Shown here piece by piece: positions 23,248 through 37,251 of a stretch of DNA of 64,000 nucleotides. The translations under genes were made by a program, and so were the position numbers. How positions within the stretch are numbered: the first letter of the stretch is position 1; every line of letters starts with the position of its first letter. Source of the DNA: Orbilia blumenaviensis (lineage: Eukaryota; Ascomycota; Orbiliomycetes; Orbiliales; Orbiliaceae); the NCBI GenBank assembly GCA_036872755.1, contig JAVHNS010000014.1:1054001-1118000 (forward strand), read 5' to 3'. Below the pieces are notes generated by a model that did not search any database, was not told the origin of the DNA, and saw nothing but the letters and a program-made list of their open reading frames with translations.

Positions 23248-24680
23248 ATGCCTCCACTCCGCCGCAAGAAGAAGGGTGAAGACGACTTGTCCTCGGACAC
23301 GTCCGCATCTGCAGCCTCCCACCACGCCCGTCCCACCACAACAAAGCCGCTTGCTCCCTCCTCAACCTCCTCCAACATCCGCTCCAACCCCCTGGGAAAT
23401 AAAGCCACCCGCCCCATTAATTCCAGAAACTCCCCTCCTCCAGACTTCTCCCTTTCCAAATCACCAACCAAGCAATTCCAGCCTTCCATCATCCGTCAAA
23501 ACCTCAAACAAACACCGAAGCCGTACAATATGAACAGACCAGACCTTAGCATGGCCATTGTCACCCCTCAGCTGCCCTCAGACAAGCATACCGGTCCGTC
23601 GTCGCCGGTTTCCCCTGTCTCTCCTATTGCCAATGAGCACAATCAAATTTCTATCCGAGCGATTACCCCTCCAAGCCTCCCTGAGTCTCGGCTCATCTCT
23701 CATGATGAGATCGTTCCCACTACTACTGCTACTACCACCACCACAACCACCGCCGCCGTCACCCAGGCTATAATCCCCCAGACACCTGGTACAGAAATGC
23801 GACGGCGAAAAGCCGGTGTTCGCAAGATTTCACGGTTCGAAAAGGACCGCTTGATAGAAAATATTAGATGTGAAGGTACTACTCTCCTTCAATTCATTTC
23901 ATTACCGGTTTATATTGATACTAATTTTTTATTTTTTTTTTTTTTTCAGTGGAGCGACGTGCCAAAGCTCTGCGACAGCGATATACCCTCCAAGCTGAAA
24001 TGCTTCGGCAGGGAATCGAACTCCGAGTTGGTCGCATTCCCTACAAGATGCGCAACATGAAAATGGGCGACCTCTACGACCAAGCCGTCGCCGCCGCCGA
24101 AAATAAGATGCAAATTGAAGCCCGGCAAGCCGTTAAGGAAATCGAAGACGTCCGTCGCATAAGCGACCCTTCGCGACCAGCGTCGCCCCTCAAAGTATCC
24201 AAGAAGCGGGCCATGTCTCCGGTTAAATCCCATGAGCCAATAAGAGCTCGGGAGGGGCCTCGTCCAGCATCGCCCATCAAATCCTCCTCCCCACCCCGGG
24301 CGATGCCCCCAAAATCAACCATCAAGCTTATCCCTCGAACATCCCCACCTGCTCAAACATTTAGCCCCTACCCAGCATCATCGCCCATGAAAACCGTTCC
24401 CTTCTCGAAATCAATGCCAGCTCTCAAAAACAAGCTAGCTTCCGCCAGCAAACCCCTACCTATGCCCACGCCAGGTACTACAACCCTTCGAACAGTTGCA
24501 TCAACAATAACAAAAACACCTGGATCCGCAGTACCACACATGAAACCGCTACTAGCTGTCAAGCCTAAGGCAGCAAAAGTAAAGTCTGCCACCAGTGCCA
24601 CCAGTGCCACCACCGCTAGTACCGGTAGGGAAACCCCAGTCAAAAAGGCATCGGGAAGATCGTTAAGATCCAGAAAGTGA
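23248..24680 (+). CDS. Borealin N-terminal (Nbl1) domain protein, chromosomal passenger complex
   Basis: Exons 23248-23875 and 23950-24680 give 452 residues; the 74-nt intron starts GTACTA and ends after a T-run with TTTTCAG. The only folded part is about residues 196-255: FEKDRLIENIRCEVERRAKALRQRY and LQAEMLRQGIELRVGRIP, then KMGDLY, the helical Borealin N-terminal/Nbl1 segment that bundles with INCENP/Sli15 and survivin/Bir1 to place Aurora B at centromeres. The intron splits this helix after Glu209. Flanks are disordered, Pro/Ser/Thr/Lys-rich, with a Thr run near 155-170, many SP/TP sites and an Arg/Lys-rich end. Yeast Nbl1 is only about 73 residues, so the long flanks are notable but common in filamentous fungi. 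Upstream and downstream neighbours are far away. Confidence 0.82.
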
Positions 24681-26040
24681 ACAGCACGACTACATTCAGG
24701 GAGTCCAATTCATGACTCCACGTATCTTGTCGAGTTGAGAGAACTACCAACCTATATCTACCCTCAACACACCACAATATTCAGAGGACTCCAAATTAAT
24801 TAAGAGTCGCTCAGGTATGATAGCGTCCAATTATGATACCAGGCATTGGCCGAATGATGGTCCTTCGTCATATGGGTCGCAAGTGTTAGTGCCAAGGGTA
24901 ATCTGGCTGTACGAATCAACAACCCAAAATCTAGACCACGTTACAACCTCTCCGGAGTGGTTGGGGGCCTCAAACCTTGATGTTCCTACACAGTCATCAC
25001 TTGGGCCATAATACCACGGCCCATCTTCGTTCTTCCCATCTTGGCATATAATTCATACCTACTCACGTGGGGATAATTATCCGGGCGTTCTTGGTCATTA
25101 GGGACTGGCGTTTTCGTGTACGCGTAATTTTCCTATTAGCGCATCTGTTTAGGAGTGATACTTGAACCCTTTGTTATTCAAAACAGGCGTTTGAATCCCT
25201 AATTCTCATTTCTTGAGGGATCCTTTCTTTATATATACATATACTTTTTTTTACCGGGAGCGGGACGAATACATGTGGTATCATTTGATGAATACTGAGC
25301 AGCTGCCCACGCGGCTATGCAATTTCTCAAGGAGGCGGTGGGAAGGGTCGCGGTTTGCGATTATGCATTACTACCGTCGCGACGTTAGGGCATAGGCCCG
25401 TTCTTATGTTTGTACTGATACGAAGCGATATGATGGTTGAGTGTATGAGGCTAAGCAATATAAAGCTTCGAGTTTCTATATAATATACTGGGGGGTGGCA
25501 GACTTAGGTGTTTTCTGCAGTTCAAGTCTGCTTGGTGGCCAACATGTATATAAAACTATAAATTTTCAAGCCAAAATGGATGCCCTCAAGCCATCTCCCA
25601 GATTTGCCAAGAGCCCCGTGCGGTATTTATTATCTAGTTAGGATAGCAGATCATTTGTCTACACTGCCTGGATCTTTGTTTCACCGTATTCTGTTGTATG
25701 GCATATGTAAGCGCCAGCTAGAACACCTATGAGACTATTTATTATGTCATCGGGTGCCCATGAGAGCTAGACTACGTATACATTAAGACAGGATTGCAAG
25801 TACCACAATACTAGTCAGTTCTATGTCCATGAAACGGCACCTCCCGATACGATTTTGTTTTGTGGAGGTTGGCACGGGGCGCTGATAGATTACTTGAATA
25901 GCTACTCAAACAGTAATATGATGAATTGGTCGTTGCATTTTCTCCATTATCCCCTAATATAGGTCGATCAAATTAAATAGAGCCCAGATCTTATAGATTT
26001 CCCAATGGCTGCGAGATATTCATTATATTCAAAACATCCA

Positions 26041-26109
26041 ATCGTGGTATTGATCACCAGGCCGCCATCCTAAGATCATGAGTACTGACGACTAGACCAC
26101 TAGTGTCCT
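26041..26109 (-). other. possible decayed tRNA-like (pol III A/B-box) relic
   Basis: Read on the minus strand, GTGGTCTAGTCGTCAGTAC resembles the D-arm and A box of fungal Asp/Glu-type tRNAs (TGGTCTAGTGGTCAGTA). About 25-30 bases on, GGCCTGGTGATCAATACC resembles a variable loop and B box. The anticodon and T stems contain mismatches and no acceptor stem closes, so it cannot be a working tRNA. It may be a pseudogene or the head of a SINE, or a coincidence. Confidence 0.25.
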
Positions 26110-29100
26110 TGTTTATAACTGCACACAAGATTGCAAGAGCATACTGGGATTTACAGTTCATGATAGAATTCCCTCGAGCCCTCTAAGAATTGATGAACGA
26201 ATTTTTAAATGAAATTGAAGTGCGACGCCCACACTCGACGCAAAACGATATATCGATAAAGCCAGCTCTTCTATATGTTTAGTAAAAGCTGTGGACAGTA
26301 TAATGAATGGATCTATAAAATCTAATTTAGCTCCGGGCAAATCAATTTAATCTCTACAGTCCATATGTCTTTAAAAACGGTTAACGGGAATATAAAAATA
26401 GAGAAGGCGGGAGTACTTGTTTTAATTTCCAGAAATTTGCTAGTCTTTCCGACACAGCCAATTGAGTCGTTGATCCTTGACCTTGATCCAGATTAATCAT
26501 GTATTGACTGATTGGCCAGTGCTTTAATTGGTCAATGAAATGAAGCATATGCGCATTGAGTGTTGCATTTTCTATTCTAGAACCATTCCGAATATTCCAA
26601 CGTGAGCAACACGCCTCGATGATATATTTTCTGGATATAGGAAGTCACGAGAAAAATTCTCTGGGACCGATGTGATGCAATGGGGACTAGGGTAATTGAG
26701 CGTTCACGAATTATACTTTGAGCATAAACCTACATGTCTGATTCCCATTACGTACCCACTGTGTCGTGGACAACTAATATTTAGATCTGATTCGTTCACT
26801 TAGCTTAGACGGGAGATAGGGATATATCAAAATATAAACTGGTTTGTAAGTTTGTGCAAACTAAATCGGGAAATTACTAACTGATACTGTTATAACTACT
26901 AGATATGCAGTATACGGTATTGGGATATAATTTGGACTTTACTTGAGACTATATGACACAAAGGTTATAGATATGATTACATGTTGACGAGGGGGTCGAC
27001 CAAGTTGAGATAAATAATTGTCCTAGGATCATGATAGCTCGCGCTCATGCAAGATTACACCCTTCGCGAACAAAAATGCACAAATTCCCTGAGAATAGAA
27101 TACTAAAACTGGTCTAATCAGGACCACTATTTTATGTTTTCTGATTTTGCTAAACGATTCTGGCCCTGAGTGTTAACAATGGTTCCACAAGGGACCCAAT
27201 GAACCATTTTAGTGGACAGTATACTCGTGAGAGTGGAATTATCCTATTGAACATTAGAAGCCGATATACGGAGGTGCGTTTCCTCCACCGATCTCCAAAT
27301 TTAAATTATTTCCACAGTGTCGACCTCCAAAGAGTAAATATGATATGTGCGGCACTGTAGCCTTCTACCGCTAGCTCTATATGTATCTTATAATTAGCTA
27401 GCTCGGTCTTCGCACTTTATTTAACTCTCACGCTCAACCTACAAGTTACCGACCTGTACTTCCGCTTTAGTTACCGTCTAAATTCGGAGCTGTCACGTGC
27501 CTAGATCACGAGTGTCACATGTTGGTCATGCTTTTAGATAAATAAAATACAGTCAGCACGTGGAATGTTGTAATCGGTTTAGGAAGGTTAGCTCTTTCTG
27601 GGCAAGCTTAAGCCTCATAATCGGTTCAGAGTAATTCCGGGTTTATAGAAAATGCGATAGAGGGAGCACTGTGGGAGAATCCATGGGACTTGGCGATAGT
27701 TATTGAGGTTGTGGAATGTCCGACGTTAGATCGGTCGTCGAGTATATAGTATTTGCATTTCTGGGTTAAGACCGACCTTCGAGTCTCCGGTATACCATCT
27801 AATCTATGTATATGGACTTGTGAAATAGCTCAAGGCGCCGCTGCAGTCGTCGCCATGTAGAGCCCCCGAGCATATCTGCAGAAATGTAAATTCCGGGCCG
27901 TTAGAGGGCAGCTAGAGACAAGTAGATGAGCAGTACGAGAAGCTCGAGTCATCAAAATTGATGCAGAATCCAAGGCCTTCCATTCCATCGCATACCTGCA
28001 TATGCACGGCTCCGATTCTAAGTCCGCTTGTATAAGGCCTTTACGGCTAAGAGCGTTCGCTATTTGGGTGCGGATATGCCACACCAAGAGCTCAGGCGGT
28101 AGCAGAAACCATTCTTCGGATAAAGGAAAATGCCTTGAAGAATTTTTAAAAATCACTCGTCTGCCCTATCGAATGAATGCGTGATGGTCCGAGCTCACCC
28201 GTCGCTAGGACGCAAGGGAGGGGCCCGAAGGGATGTGCCGAGTCCAGCTGATAATCTGGACGGGACGTCGTGTCTGCTCTACGAGACAACTAGATGGATA
28301 TAGGGCAGCTCAAGTTCCTATACTTCCGTCGTATAATTTTAGGACTGACGAAGCAAGGGAGCGTTGGCATCTGGCGTGGCGACAAAAGTCGAGTCAAACG
28401 TGCATATAGTGTGCATATGCGCATACTGAGGGGTGAAGTGAATTCATGAATACTGCTGGATACATTTACGATATGTCACATTTAATGGGGGTGTGGTATA
28501 TCATAATTTAAAAATATAAGCTATTCAATAGATATCCTGGAGTTTTTCGTAGGGCACAGGGATAATGGAATGTGAATGTCTCCTGGGTAGGATTGCTTCT
28601 AGTCTAGCGTATATGAATACATATCGGAAATAGTGAACGTACGCAGATACGCGATCCAGGTACCTGGGAGCTAGCGAGATACCACAGACGAAAGCTTCAA
28701 AGCTCGTTGGCTTCCAGAGCTCCGGATTCTGCGAGCAAGGGGAAGCTAAAGTAATTCGGTTCGAGCTACCCGGTAGGTCAATCCGTCCGAGGATTTCAGC
28801 GTTCGGACTATGAGGGTTATTCCGTATAGACTTCCTATGGATGCGGGTGTCCAACGGCCGGTGTAAGACCTCAAGAATCCCAACAGGTTGATAACAAGCT
28901 GCACAAGTACCATATACCCATACCAGCACGTAAACTCGGAAAGGCTACGTAATGTTAGTATCCCAAGCTCCCTTTCCCATCCGTTCCAACCCGTTCGCGT
29001 CACAAGGCTTAAAAATCCTGCTTCGAGCTCTGGAAAGCTCCGGACATATATCTCGTCAACCCCAGTTAGCACTCGGGCACCAACCGTGCTAAGCACACAC

Positions 29101-32100
29101 CTCTCGAGATCTAGATCACAAATCGATCCACAGCTGCCAATAAACAACTTTGAAAGTAGCTTAAACTAACGACAGGCGCAGCCTCAACAAAAATTCGTCT
29201 TCCGCGGATTCGGAATTCCCAAGATCCTAGGAATCTATGCACATTGTTCGTTGTGGCGTTGAAAACAGGCTTTTCAGCTATAGTTGCAGAATCTTTAGCA
29301 ACCCTTGCTCTTCAGCTGGGAAGCTCTTGACGGAGGGCTAGATTTGGATGAGTGGCGTACTGTGAATCGATTTTACGCACTGGCCCCGTCGTGTTGTATA
29401 TTGAGGTCTGGAACTTATCGGTCCAATTCAGGGATATTGAGTACGGACTCTATTCATTTCAGACCCAGAGCTTCACGTTCTTCTGGGTTCAGCTCAGCCG
29501 GTAAAGTAATTCGGATACATCCAACTGTTCAAACGGTTCGTGGAACCTTCTCAGGCCTCTCCAACCGACTTTCCATCCTAATCCTTACAGCCGCCAACGG
29601 AAAACCTTTACCGTCTTGTCATCATGCATGCAAGTTCCAAAACCTGCCAACGAAGTTCAAATGTGCACAGACATGCATAAACACTGCGAAAACACCCTCA
29701 CACGCACCAAAAAAATGCAGCTAAAGTATGTATCATGGATTATCATCTGATCGATATCGTGTCCGGCGGCTCGCAATATCTGCAATCTTTTCTCGTTGCC
29801 CTCTTTTTTTACTTAAACTTAAGTAACGGCAGCTAGTTACATGCATTTCCTGCAAGAACGTGCGTGCTCATTACATATGCGTATATGCTATATCCCGTTG
29901 CATAGAAAAGGGTAGACTATGATGGAAGGGGGGTGGGAGGGATTTCAGATCCTTTAGGTCATCTCGAATGGAATGAGCCAACCGAAATGTAAACAACAGT
30001 GCATCTGAGCATCTACCGCCCCGTGGAGATAGTCCCGCATTACATGATATGATGTGGGGGCGACGGTGGAGACTGCGAGGCGTAAATGTTTTACATTGTC
30101 GTGTATTTCCCGGCCGGCACAGGGAACTAGGAATATAACGTCAAGGTTCTAATTGTGGGGATTATGGGGCACTAGTTTGTGGTATCGGTACTCCCGTTGA
30201 GAAGCTGGGATGATCCTGTTGAGATTTCCGTACGAGAGACTTCGAGAATAAATATCGCGCGAGGCTTTTTTCCCTTAAACCCGAGGCCGGCAAGGTAATA
30301 GGTTTTTAGAATTGGAATCCCAAAGTCAAGGGTAAAATTTAAGTCAGGGACAACATCTTGTTTATTTTTTTTATTTTTGCCGTCGTCCTGTCGCGATCAA
30401 TTTGATGTTTGACGGGATCGGTTGGGGGCTGTTAGGCATTGATGTGTCGGTAACGTTTCGAGGGTTTCGAGGATGACATTTACAATGACGATTATATCGA
30501 GCAATTAAGTTGGGGGGCCTTTGTACAACCACCACTAAACCGTAGAGAGAACCAATCACATTTCACTGTCCCTAAGGAGTCAATCGGCACCAACTTGCCG
30601 CCTGACGCCCACGTATCACAGAATTGAAGATATGGCGGATGGCCACCTTAAATGAACATTTCAGGAATTGATATGAGACCTCCAAAACTCGGAGTGCGGA
30701 ACTATCAGGTTTCCCCACATTTCGACGTATATCGAATCCAATACTTCATTAGTACCGCAAAATTCGCGAAAATACGAGGGCAAACGGCGGATTCATATTA
30801 CCCAGCCGCTGCTGACAGGAACGCTTCGACGTTTTTAATCTAAATAGATGGCAAATATATTAATATACATGTCAAGATTATCCGTTGAAAAAATAATCAA
30901 TTGTTAATTCAATATATTTATATTGCTTTAAAGCAATCCCATAGTGGCAGTGCAAATATTAGATTTGAAGATGAGACGATGTTGATATCAAAGCTTAAGA
31001 TCAGATGTGTTATTCAGCAAGGCTTGCAAGGGAAATGTCTCGACATTGAATTAAGTGGTCGCAGTAACCGCAGGCGCAGTTTCCAATGGCCCGGGTTCAT
31101 GTATGTATGAATGGTTTTTTTTTTTTTTTTATTTTATTTTTTCGTACGACATCGCGATGTGAATCTAATGTTAGATTCGTTATTTATGGTTAAGGGCAAT
31201 CGTGGAAATACAGCCCGAGCCTTTTTTCGAGATCGCACAGCAGACAAGTCAGTGCGCTTGCATAACCGGGGATTGCCCACCCCACAACGTGGATGTGTCT
31301 TTCCTCCATGCGAAATTGTTTGATCACGCTCCCGGCTGAAGTGGAGCCTTACGCATTTCGCTCCCGTTTATTAAATTTCTTGTTTACTGGCGTGACCTTT
31401 GTTTCGTGTTTCCTCTTATTTTCGCTTAGTAGGGTTGAGATTTTTATTCGGATATTGAAGCTCGAAGGTTCGAAAACGAAGAAAAAATGCACGCACACTC
31501 GCACGCATCATGCAATGCGACCGCGGACCGAAATTTGAAATTATTATTTTTTGAGGATTGGCTACATGGTACGTACCATGGTTGACAAACGTGTCAGAGT
31601 TGGCGAAGGAAATCATTCGGGACTGAAATTTCTCGTGGCAAAATTAAGTACTACTTGCTAGCAAACAGAAAGAAAGAAAAAACGAGGCGGTCAGTTTGGA
31701 GACATGGGTTTTATAATTATCGAATTTCGATGTTGCAGGGCCTGCCGACCTGTTTGTAGTGTGGGAAGTATTGCCGAGACATCGAATACCGATGTCCCTT
31801 TGGCGGTTTTGTATTCAGATTTTCTATGACTTGCAGCTGCATGCGTGCAGGTACAGTAAGTTCAAGGCGACCTTCGACGATCAGTTTGCAGAGTATCGAT
31901 TCGATGGCCGTTGTATATTGAGATCTTATCCATTGGATTAGGTGACTCGAAAAAAATCTTTTTGGTGTGGGATGCTAATCAATCTGGTCACAATCGATAA
32001 CCTTCAGCCATCCAGTCAGCCCTGCATGTTGGGAAGCGGCACGTCTTGCATCTCCACACACAAAGCTTAGGAAAAATATTCCGACGCTTCACTAGCTCTC

Positions 32101-33396
32101 GATACTGCTATGGTTTTATGTACGATCCTATCCGGAAGCGAACAGCCTCAAGAGTTTGGACAGAACCGGGATAGTCCGGTGGAGTTCGCATTACGTTACA
32201 ACTGTCGCTTCATGCCGTCCGTTGTATGTAACGTTGAAGGCTTTGTGATAGTATTCAGCATCGGAGGTATGCCAACCTATATCCGAACATGATAACAAAA
32301 CGGTAATTATATTGAAACCTCTCAAGAAAATAACTTGGAAAATTTCCACATTGGGATATCTTCCGCGTCCCGAAATTTGACGTGAGGGTGGGAAGGCCAG
32401 ATTTTGTCGGCAGATGCCCTGGGTTGTCCTGAGGAATTGAATTATGATATTAATCCATCAGACTTTGACAGCTTCAAGTTCCGTAATCAAGTCGGAATGA
32501 ATGGCTCAACTGCCTGCTGAAGCTAATTTTTATATGTGTGGACACATTTACACGCTCACACCCTCTCACGTGAAACTCTCTGCGTTTAAATGATTCGATG
32601 AAGGCGAGAAAATCTGGGGGTTTTCGTATTCACACCCCACATTTGACAAAAGTGTAGAGCTTCTGATATCGTATGATAATATGATAAGACATCTCCGATA
32701 TAGGAGACCGACTTTAGCCACGTTTTTTTATTTTTTCCTCGTGAAATTCAATCGGATTCTATTCGCTCTTCCCGTCGGAAGAAGAGCTCGGGAGTTGTGT
32801 AGCAAAGAATTCAGCCCGATTGGAAAGATGTCGTATGAGAGAGGCCGCGCGCGAGCTTATCCCGATTTAGGTATAATATTGTAAACCTCAGAGAGGGATT
32901 CAAGGTCCGTATCGACGATGGTGTGAAGCCTGGCGGTATTAAGTGGATTTTATGGTGTTCAAGATGTTTCACTAAGGTATGTACTTCTGTTCGTTTCCTT
33001 TTGCTTCTCATGGCGCTTTGATAATAGAGCCTCAGGAATATTGCATTGCCACAATCACAGTGCATACCCGCAAGATCCCTTTTATGCAATGCATATTGGA
33101 CCTGCCAGGTCCAAAATGCAGATATTTTAGGAAAAAGAAATGATAGCTGGAAAAGTTTTTTGCCTCTCATCTCTCGTTTAATCAAAATTGATATCGATGG
33201 CGGGGATATCCTGGAGGTGTGGTGGTCCAGAACCCGGCTTGAGTCTGGAGGGCAAATCTGTGCGCCTCGTGGCCATTGGAGCTAGAAATCGATACCAGGG
33301 CTCGGCGAGTTTACTATGCTGCATAGCTGCAGAGTTGTCTTTCACGAGCGAAAGAATACCGACAGAGGGGGTTGGACAATGACGACAGCAAGAGCC

Positions 33397-33419
33397 CCGC
33401 GATGAGATGCTCATCGCGG
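33397..33419. repeat. perfect 10-bp inverted repeat with 3-nt loop
   Basis: CCGCGATGAG and CTCATCGCGG are exact reverse complements separated by ATG. The hairpin is GC-rich in otherwise featureless gene-free DNA; no T-run follows it. Confidence 0.8.
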
Positions 33420-36400
33420 ATCCCGTTCCACTTGTGTCGCAGTAAGGACTCTATCACCCGAATCCATTGGCCGAGTGCATGTGTTCTATCAGCCTCTAAC
33501 GTGCCGAATACCGTTAACTAGTGGAGACTCTATAAACGAGAAGATGTGGACCAAAAGCAAAATCTTTCCGTAAGCTTAAACGTTGACTTATTCCAGACGG
33601 GATATCGCAATAGTGCCAATCGCAAAGGGGGGCCGGGAGGGCTACTGGTGACCGACAGCGGCATCTAAAGGTTGCTACAGACTTCGCTAGTATAGATATT
33701 AACTAGCTTGGGTTTTAGGTTAACGCAGCTGACTCTCCCGGGCGCCAATGAACCAAGGAACGGCTCGGTGTTCGGTCACGAAGTACTCTGTTAGGCAAGT
33801 TAAGCCTTTTGATGGCGGAATTGCTTAGCGTGGAAATAGGGTGAAACGTTCCGTGTCGACTGGATGGACGGGATGGTTTCGTCCATCAATCAAGAGTATA
33901 GATGAGTTAGTTCGATAAAAAAGCGTCCGAAAGGATTCAATTGATCAAAGATACCTACAACTTTTTTTGCAGGCGACAGGAAGCAAATAACGAAGGAAAG
34001 AAGCCCTTGAAACGAGGAAAAACAAATACTTTCGTGATGAGAATTCATAGGGCGGCATCCGAGTGGGTTGTGTGGTATTTTGGCGGTCAAGGGTTCATCA
34101 TTAAGAGCGTTTAACGCCGTCCCGTGATTTGCTCGAGCTCCCACACCAAGACCACCTGGTGTTCTGGTGTGGCATGGACAATTTGATGAAACCATTTAGG
34201 CACTAAAAGCGATACCCGATATCTCGGAGATCTTGCAGAATTTCTGGACCGGGGTTTTTAGTATGTTCTGTGCTGTGAAGGGGTCATGCTTTTAGATCAT
34301 TGAGACATCCGTGATGCAAAGTCGTCAAATGCGTTGACCATGTGGTTTTTAGGGTAGGTGGAGAATTCGGTTGATAACATTTGTCGCCGAGGAAATTGAT
34401 GCGAAGGCCCAGTTAGATGAGGTATCAAAACCTGGTTCGGCCATCCCTGTGTCAATTTCGTGGCTTCTGGGGAGCTCAAAACTTTTTTTTTTTTCGGTTT
34501 TCGGGTCTTGATGGTCTGGAACGTCATCACGAGTTTTAGGGTCTGAAGGGCTTTTCTGTTTGCGAAATAAGGCCAGGAATGCAGACGTCGCAGCCCGACC
34601 GCGACGAACTCGCAGAATGTGCATGCACCATGGCATCGGAAAGGAACCCGGCTGCACGCCTCCGTACATGTTTGTACATACACATGGACTTAGAATCACA
34701 ATATTGTCACAGGAGGGTTTGCATTCCTCGCGATTTAAAAGCTATAAACGAGATCTTGTGTAGCAATCTTTGTTATCCGTGTGTATTATCTGATGAAGGA
34801 TAATGTATATAATAAAAAGCCCCCTTATCTTCTAGGCGCCGTGAGATTTGCGGCCGTTTCGTCATCTCATCGCATCCGACTGAAAACTGGTCAGCAACAC
34901 AGGACTCGACTGGAAACGAGGCTTGCAGCTGATCCTGGCCGCCGGCTGCTTCGGTGGAAGGCCGTCATGCATGCGAGAGTGGCCTTGGCCTGTCCCCGAG
35001 GAGATCCCTCTGCCCCAACCAATAATACTGCAGCGTTGATGTCAGCCCAGGCAGGGTGAGCAGAACCGGGGGGTTGGTTCTGTCCTCAGTAATTTCGTCA
35101 CATCGAGGCCAACGCTGTTCAGCCCCGAAGATTGGAACGTAAACAAGATCTCGTCTGCGACGGATCGCAAACAATCGGGGAGTTTGCTTTATGTATGGTC
35201 TGTTTGCGAGACGTCGAAGATTGTCGTCACAGCCGCCGCTGATATTGAACGGATTGCGTTGAGGGATGACGATGAGGGACAGGCGAGATGAGGCTTTCCC
35301 GGGTCCTCCGGCTAGGCTGACCAATAGTATGCTTGCAGGCATTCTGGAACCTGACTGGTTCAAATGCGGCCAGGGGTGGAGACATCCCCCTTGTCGGTTG
35401 CAGTGTTGGTTGGACTTGACCCTTCCCAGCGTCGCGGTTCCTCCTCCACCTCGCAGGAGCCAGAGACAGGTCCCAAAGGCTAGGTTTTCGAATCAAAATT
35501 CGAGTTTCCACACAACCTTCTGTTCCCGTGACTTGAAAGAGTCCGTCGAGCAGGACAACGTGGGCGAAGCCATGTTCTTCTACCAGCCTATCAAAAGCTC
35601 TAGATGCCGTCTGGTAGGGAAGGCGGGATATGATGGGCTGTCAATGTTATGAAACCGGCCCATGGAATCAAGATTTGGAAGTATGGACGGCCTGCCTGTA
35701 AATCCATTTAGCAGGGCGCTATCACAATGGTCGATAGGCACAGTAGGGGTGTGTTTCCTTCTATAGCTTTTTTTTTTTTTTTCCTATGGTGGACTGAAAA
35801 AAGGGCTGCTTAGTTAAGGGAATGGTCTCTTGTCGAGGCAAGACACCATCAAAGACAAAACATTAGCAGGCGGGTATTATCAGCGTCACTGTAAGAAAGC
35901 AAGCAAGCGGGCATAGCAAGCAAGCACGTCTCCTGCATCTGCATTGCACCGAGGAGTAGCAGAAGTATCCCAACATTCGACTGGAAAGGCAAGTGGGCCC
36001 GCCCAACGTGACTTTAACCGTAGGAGGAACTGAACAGCCACTTGTGAGCTGTCCTTTCCGAGGCCAAAATTGGAGCAGCTTCGCCTCAGAGCTACAGAGA
36101 AGTCACGTTTTGGTAGTTCTGTCCCGAGACCTTGCGTAGTAGTAGTGTGAAGAACCGGTTCAGATTCTCCTTCTGTCTTTGGGGACTGCCGTCTCAAGGC
36201 GGGATTCAACGGCTAGGAACCAAGATTTCCTGTACTCGTATCCGGACGGCTACCCGCCATTATGAAATAAATCTGGACTGGACTGTGTATCGAATTCATG
36301 AGGTGAACCCCCAAATTTGCATCCGAAAGTCAGCTGTTTGCAACGTTTGCGAGTATTTGCTTCGGAGCAAACAGCGTTAGAGAGAAAGAGATAGAAGCCT

Positions 36401-37004
36401 GGGAACAAGGGTTGAAGACCGATCAGGTCAGGTTTGCTCACAGACTCCCGCTCTGTCCCTCCTGCATAGGATAGTTTAGATCCCTCACGGGCCCTATACA
36501 TATGAAGATACATACATATGTAAATACGTCCACATACATTGTCGAGACATACATACCGACAAACAGGCATATGTACGGACACACAAGAATATGCGTGAGG
36601 AACGGCGCATTCTGTGACATGTACGATCGGACAGTCCTAACGAGGTTCTTCAGGTTAGCCTAGTTCTAGTACACCCCCCCATCTGCACCAGCGGGCCCCC
36701 CCCAGTCAGTCAGTCGGTGGGCAGACAGACAATTAAGCCAGCCACCCTTCCGGCGAGGTCAATTTCCCGAAGTTCAAGGAAGGAATTAATAAGAATTTGC
36801 TAGCCTCAACTTTAACTTCCCTTTTTATATGTCAAAAGTAAATGCGGCTGCACCGAGCAGGAAAAGAAAGAACCAAAAAGTGTTGACACCCTTCTCTCCC
36901 TTTCCTTTCGTCCAACCAAATCCGTTTCTCCTGTTTCCTCCTCGTCTCCTCTTCCAATCAAATCACATCACTATCACGACCGCCTCTCAAGAACCCGGCC
37001 CAGT

Positions 37005-37070
37005 CCACATCCATCCATATCCAGAATCCATATCCATATCCATATCCATTATCCATAATCCATATCCATA
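37005..37070. repeat. CCATAT hexamer repeat
   Basis: Imperfect tandem CCATAT units; a shorter copy of the same array recurs at 39041-39062, both upstream of HAP2. Confidence 0.8.
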
Positions 37071-37210
37071 AACTATAGCTCCCAAGGCAGGGTCTCATCT
37101 CTTCTCCCTCGAAGCCATCTATCTATCTATCTGAGTAATAAATCATCTTCACCAGTTACGGTACCCGGCCTCGTTCATCGCCTTCGCCCCGATCGGGCTC
37201 CACTCCCTGT

Positions 37211-37212
<2 letters not shown>

Positions 37213-37248
<36 letters not shown>
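37213..37248. repeat. T36 homopolymer
   Basis: Thirty-six uninterrupted T bases in the region upstream of HAP2, with further T-rich sequence just after it. Confidence 0.9.

Positions 37249-37251
<3 letters not shown>

Larger units (their letters stand above)
24681..36780. other. 12-kb gene-free tract
   Basis: No gene could be supported in this stretch. The longest frames are about 130 codons (for example around 28.5-29.7 kb and 35.0-35.6 kb), overlap on opposite strands, and several open only at non-ATG codons. Base composition is mixed, not the extreme A+T of a heavily RIP-mutated repeat. A decayed tRNA-like relic (26041-26109), a perfect 10-bp hairpin (33397-33419), a T-run (about 31112-31130) and TACA/TATG-rich sequence (about 36490-36600) are the visible structures. 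It is best read as old repeat-derived or otherwise unconstrained DNA. Confidence 0.5.

Noticed and set aside
31565..31580. Perfect 16-bp palindrome centred on GTAC.
   Set aside because: About one such palindrome is expected by chance in 64 kb, and nothing around it suggests a binding or insertion site.
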